Source: Cokeromyces recurvatus
Lineage: Eukaryota > Mucoromycota > Mucoromycetes > Mucorales > Mucoraceae
Reading direction: 5' to 3'
Assembly: GCF_025118155.1 (NCBI RefSeq)
Contig: NW_026251399.1
Location: 620,001-684,000 of the forward strand
Length of the DNA stretch: 64,000 bases
The notes under the pieces were generated by a model. It made no database searches. It worked only from the letters and a program-made list of their open reading frames with translations, and was not told the DNA's origin. Position 1 is the stretch's first letter. Every line of letters starts with the position of its first letter. The translations under genes were made by a program, and so were the position numbers. Positions 60,482 through 64,000 of the stretch are shown here, in pieces.

Positions 60482-61131
60482 ACTATATGAATACTTTTAT
60501 ACAAAAAATAATAATAATTATATGTGCAATTATGGTATATGATATATTTATTTATCTTTATAAAAAGAAGGAAAGAAAGGATAGAATATATGACAAATAT
60601 TTATTTAAAAAAAAAAAGCTCTGATTATATAATTTATATTTAGGAGTAGAAAGATATGTCATGTCACTTAATTGGGGGATTACTATATTTATTGTCTTTT
60701 TTTTTTTAGAAACAGAAATACTGTAAACCGTGTTACGCTGAGAATAACGATTTAGCTGTAAATAAATTTGAAGAAATCATTTTAGCATAGAATATTATTT
60801 AATACATTAAATTTGCTGCCTGAGTCAGATTAATAAAGAGAAGAAAAGTGAGTATGGGGGGGAGTTCTATAACTAAAATGTATAGCTGCGCAAGAGGGGT
60901 AGGTAGGTAGGTTAAGAACCAGCCCGAGGATTTCGATTTAGGCTCAAGTAGAGATGGGAGAGGGGGGGCAGGAAATCAGCCTAATACGTTGTAAAGTATT
61001 ATATTAAGCTATCGTGTTTTTCCAAGAAGTGATAAATTATGAAGTTTTATATACTATTGTTTATTTTGCATGGGAATACAGTTCAGAAAGGAATAATAGG
61101 AGGTTCCACAGTTGTTTCCCTCATTTGTGGT
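60482..61131. other. Intergenic: upstream region of the glycosyltransferase-like gene
   Basis: AT-rich near the gene, then a G-rich stretch on the plus strand (about 60840-60975) with GGTAGGTAGGTAGG and runs of six to eight G. No gene seen. Confidence 0.5.
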
Positions 61132-61445
61132 CTATGATGCATCTATAAGCCAGTGTATAGCATGTTGTTTAGTAAGAAGCTGAGAAAGATATCTAGGGCA
61201 AAAAGTGGAGTATTCATTAAAATTATTTTTGATTTGTATCTTTATTTTGATAAGGGCTAAAGGTTTCAAACAAAAGTAACTCCACTCTATAAGAGTTATA
61301 TCAGCCAAATAAGCATGCACATCATTCTCTTTGTATAGTATTTCACCAGACAAAACAAAATAAAATAAAAATAAAAATACATAGCATTAATTGTATTAGC
61401 AACAAGCTTAAGCAAAGGATAAACAATATTATAGCATTTATAACT

Positions 61446-61877
61446 TTAAAAATAGATAGAATAAAAAGTATATTCATCAGGGTAAATGTTAAGATTTGGA
61501 CTATTATCTAAGGCAATAGTAACACTATCAATAAATGTGCTGTCTATACTAGATAATGGATAGATCTTAGCAGATTCATAGTCACATAAGTCTAAATGGG
61601 ATTTTTTTTTTTCGTTAATGTTCTGGAATACACTGATTTTTACACAATAAACGTAAATAAATTTTATGTCGTTATGATATATTCCAGAAATCTTCATTTT
61701 ATCCAAATTGCTATGTGATTCTTTATTGAAAGTAATTGTCAAAGGTCTTCTTAGTTGCAAAAAAAAAAGAAAAAGAAAAAGTAATAGCTCCATTGTTTCG
61801 TTAAGTTTACTAATATTTTGATATTTATCTTTATTTTGATACTTTGATAGAGATACTACATCTTTTCTAAATTCCAT
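61446..61877 (-). CDS. Doubtful hypothetical ORF (143 aa)
   Basis: An open frame from ATG (MEFRKDVVSLSKYQNKDK) to stop, unspliced. It includes a Leu/Phe-rich low-complexity stretch coded by a T/A-rich tract and a more protein-like tail (DYESAKIYPLSSIDSTFIDS). I recognise no family. A second short open frame lies downstream at 61353-61132 on the same strand. Either a fast-evolving gene or part of the decayed region that follows. Confidence 0.2.
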   Translation of the reverse strand: MEFRKDVVSLSKYQNKDKYQNISKLNETMELLLFLFLFFLQLRRPLTITFNKESHSNLDKMKISGIYHNDIKFIYVYCVKISVFQNINEKKKSHLDLCDYESAKIYPLSSIDSTFIDSVTIALDNSPNLNIYPDEYTFYSIYF

Positions 61878-63300
61878 TCAAGAATAGTTGACGTATATAA
61901 TAAAACTAAAGGCATTATTTTCTATGTAATATTATGAAATATGTGGTAGAATACAATAGGCTTCAAATATATACTATCTTTTTACTACTTTGGTAAAATA
62001 AAGGTTCAGCTATACAACAATGTAAAATGCCTTTTTTTTTTTTAAATATGTCTGTTGGACATTATGCAAATTAAGATTTGATATTTGCTATTTGAATCAC
62101 AGCAAAATATCCTTTTAGCGTTACGCCATCAAAATCAACTTACGCATCGTACATAATAAAAGATGGCAATAGTTTCTGATTAACTGTATATTTACGTTAT
62201 GTGCATTAACTTTAGTTAATTTATAGATCTTCCTTTAATTAATCCATGTAATGAGACAAATTCACTGAAGGAGCAACTACACTTTATATTCTTTATGATG
62301 AAGTCAATGCTCATCCAAGAGCAATATATAACTAAAATACTTTATCTAACAGTATCGTTTCCCAAAAACGTGTTGTCATGTTTTACAAGTGATGTCAAAT
62401 GGCAACCTTTTTTGCTTTCATTATAGACTTCAAGAATATGTTTCTTGTACTAAGTGTCGTTATACCATCCGTAGATACGATTCTAAGGAGTAAAGGGCTT
62501 ATCTTTATGGAAAATTTGTAATAAAAATCATTTGCAAAGGCTGAGATATTTCAACAACTTCTTTTCGATGAATTGGTGAAGCCTCCCATCAGTCTTTATA
62601 AATATATAGCTACTCAATAATTAATACCTAAAGAAAATTTTCCTTGTAGAAAATTATGTTGAAAAAAAAAAAAGCACTCGTTGGAAAACCAAAGTTAGTT
62701 TGTTTCCAGATAAAATAATGATGGCAAGGCTTGAAACAACTTTAAGTTATACCCTAAAGATGAATCATCTTTTGTACAGCAATCAGATTATGAATGCTCA
62801 TTATGAATGTTGGCTAGTTTTAGTCTTATTCTGACAATGTACATTCTAGTGATGCTGGATTTATTTAACCAAATGGAATTTACCTTGAGAGGAAAGAAAT
62901 CTTGGAAAAAATATACAATAATCTTTTTAATATTTATACACTGTGCTATTATAGTCTTTCACCACTTTTGTTAATGAAAGAATTATACGCTTCATTATTA
63001 AATATTATTAGAGAAGCAACTTTATTGTAAAACACGATTTTATTAAATTATTTTTTTTTTCATTTTTATTAATATTATAAAAAAAAGATGCTTTTCTTAG
63101 TTCTCAAATCTCTTTAGAAGAGACTTGATACTAACAGGATTAACCACGAGAAGGTGAAAGCATATCTAATCCCAAAAATAATATTACAACCCATACACAA
63201 ATTGATACGGGCTGTAATTTTTTCTTCTCCCTCTAAATTTCTACTTGAAAGATAAACGTCCAATTTCAACTAGTAGACACTTGGCAAAGTCCAACCTGGC
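61878..63300. pseudogene. Probable decayed coding region
   Basis: No complete gene, but this stretch has fewer homopolymers than other intergenic DNA and gives readable protein fragments cut by stops and frame changes on the plus strand: DKFTEGATTLYILYDEVNAHPRAIYN (about 62255-62331, shown in part), CTKCRYTIRRYDSKE near 62446, and SDAGFI-stop-PNGIYLERKEI near 62851-62905. I cannot name the ancestor; an old transposable element or a dead gene both fit. Confidence 0.3.
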
Positions 63301-64000
63301 CCAAGCCTTGCTAGAAGAAAAAGATAGGATTCCTCACTTCCTACCCCAATAAAAAATACAGTTGGATGTAAGTTTCATTGGAAGCCGGGCTAAACATTCT
63401 GACCTGTAGCGTGGCGAAGTGGAAGGAATCCAGATATATAAAGTGCACGACCTGACTATTGTTTACCTGAGAATGTCCCTTCTTTGACCCCTAGCATCTA
63501 CTTTTGACTTAACAGTAAATACAAGTTGGGATTCTTCAACTAAATAAATAGATGAAAAAACCACGGTCAGAAACGTAAGCTGTGCATCCTTATCTATTTT
63601 TATTTTATAAACAGCAACTAGATAAAAATAAAAAGAAGGAAAAACCTCCAAAAAGAAAAACAGAAAAACTAAACCTTGAGATAAGCCCTTTCAATGGTGC
63701 AGACAAAGAGTACGCTAATCTCCCTAAAAAAGGAACAGATTTACAATTTCCAACCCCAAGTATCCTTTTTATTTCCCTCCTCCTTTGGAAATAAATCAAA
63801 CTTGAGCAGTCAAAATTCGATAAGGTCCCATCAATTATCTAAGGTTGCAATAACCCAAGGTGAAGGCGGATATGCATGTAGTAACCAAAAGAGAGTCTAG
63901 GCCCTCTCCTTTAGCCATGTTATAAACGGACAGTTCTACAAACTCAAGTAAGCCAAGCTATGTGACTTGAGCACACTTCATAACCCTGACAATGTCTACC
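63301..64000. other. Right-end region of distinct composition, no gene called
   Basis: Clearly less AT-rich and almost free of homopolymers. Short ORFs (63463-63651 minus, 63582-63794 plus, 63694-63900 plus) overlap each other and show no recognisable domain. An imperfect inverted repeat (about 63327-63342 with 63416-63432) is present. It may be the edge of a mobile or foreign element continuing outside the window. Confidence 0.35.

Overview
The window is nuclear DNA from a fungus, most likely an early-diverging filamentous one of the Mucoromycota (Mucorales-like). The evidence is very AT-rich intergenic DNA full of A and T homopolymers, many short GT-AG introns, a DASH/Dam1 complex subunit (fungal), a myosin-motor chitin synthase (filamentous fungi), GPI-anchored Ser/Thr-rich surface proteins, and animal-like versions of DRG2, WDR61/Ski8, SLC25A46 and RNase H2C. 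Species cannot be named from the sequence alone. I rebuilt exon structures by hand from splice sites and reading phase; unless noted, every multi-exon model closes in frame.

Layout. 0.6-1.8 kb: NADP-type zinc alcohol dehydrogenase (-). 4.3-6.0 kb: serine palmitoyltransferase subunit LCB1 (-). 7.8-9.2 kb: WD40 protein Ski8 (-), head to head with tRNA deaminase subunit TAD3 (+, 9.4-10.7). 10.8-12.3: mitochondrial lipoate ligase. 12.5-12.8: small unknown protein. 13.7-14.5: UMP/CMP kinase. 16.2-18.1: two neighbouring secreted, probably GPI-anchored surface proteins. 18.5-20.3: sorting nexin SNX4/Atg24, tail to tail (1 nt apart) with a pseudouridine-5'-phosphate glycosidase (-). 22.1-23.6: phospholipid scramblase (-), divergent from the Hsp90 co-chaperone CNS1/TTC4 (+). 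25.4-28.6: oligopeptidase B. 28.8-29.9: EBP2. 30.1-31.6: DRG2/RBG2. 31.8-33.5: mitochondrial threonyl-tRNA synthetase. 33.8-34.2: DAD2. 34.4-36.4: RS-domain, three-RRM protein. 36.5-37.0: RNase H2 subunit C (-). 37.4-41.4: Doa10/MARCH6 ubiquitin ligase. 42.0-42.8: secreted double-psi beta-barrel protein. 43.1-49.1: class V chitin synthase with a degenerate myosin head (-). 51.9-53.2: SLC25A46-like carrier. 53.3-54.7: proteasome ATPase RPT4 (-). 55.5-56.0: complex I subunit NDUFA8 (-). 56.8-58.1: acidic protein with D-box, KEN box and PIP-like motif. 58.4-60.5: type II membrane glycosyltransferase-like protein (-). 60.5-64.0: gene-poor, probably decayed DNA.

The genes form no single pathway; this is an ordinary, moderately dense fungal housekeeping region. 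Several serve protein quality control (RPT4, DOA10, CNS1), tRNA/rRNA and RNA work (TAD3, EBP2, MST1, pseudouridine breakdown, Ski8), mitochondria (lipoate ligase, MST1, NDUFA8, SLC25A46, scramblase), and the cell surface (chitin synthase, double-psi barrel protein, two GPI proteins, glycosyltransferase-like protein).

The best leads are: the APC/C-degron protein at 56.8 kb, whose KEN box seems to lie in a drifted copy of its own internal repeat; the motor-chitin synthase whose nucleotide-binding loops are all altered; two unrelated introns that start with GT followed at once by 50 or more A; a start codon that forms an exon by itself; and a possible one-base frameshift at the end of NDUFA8.
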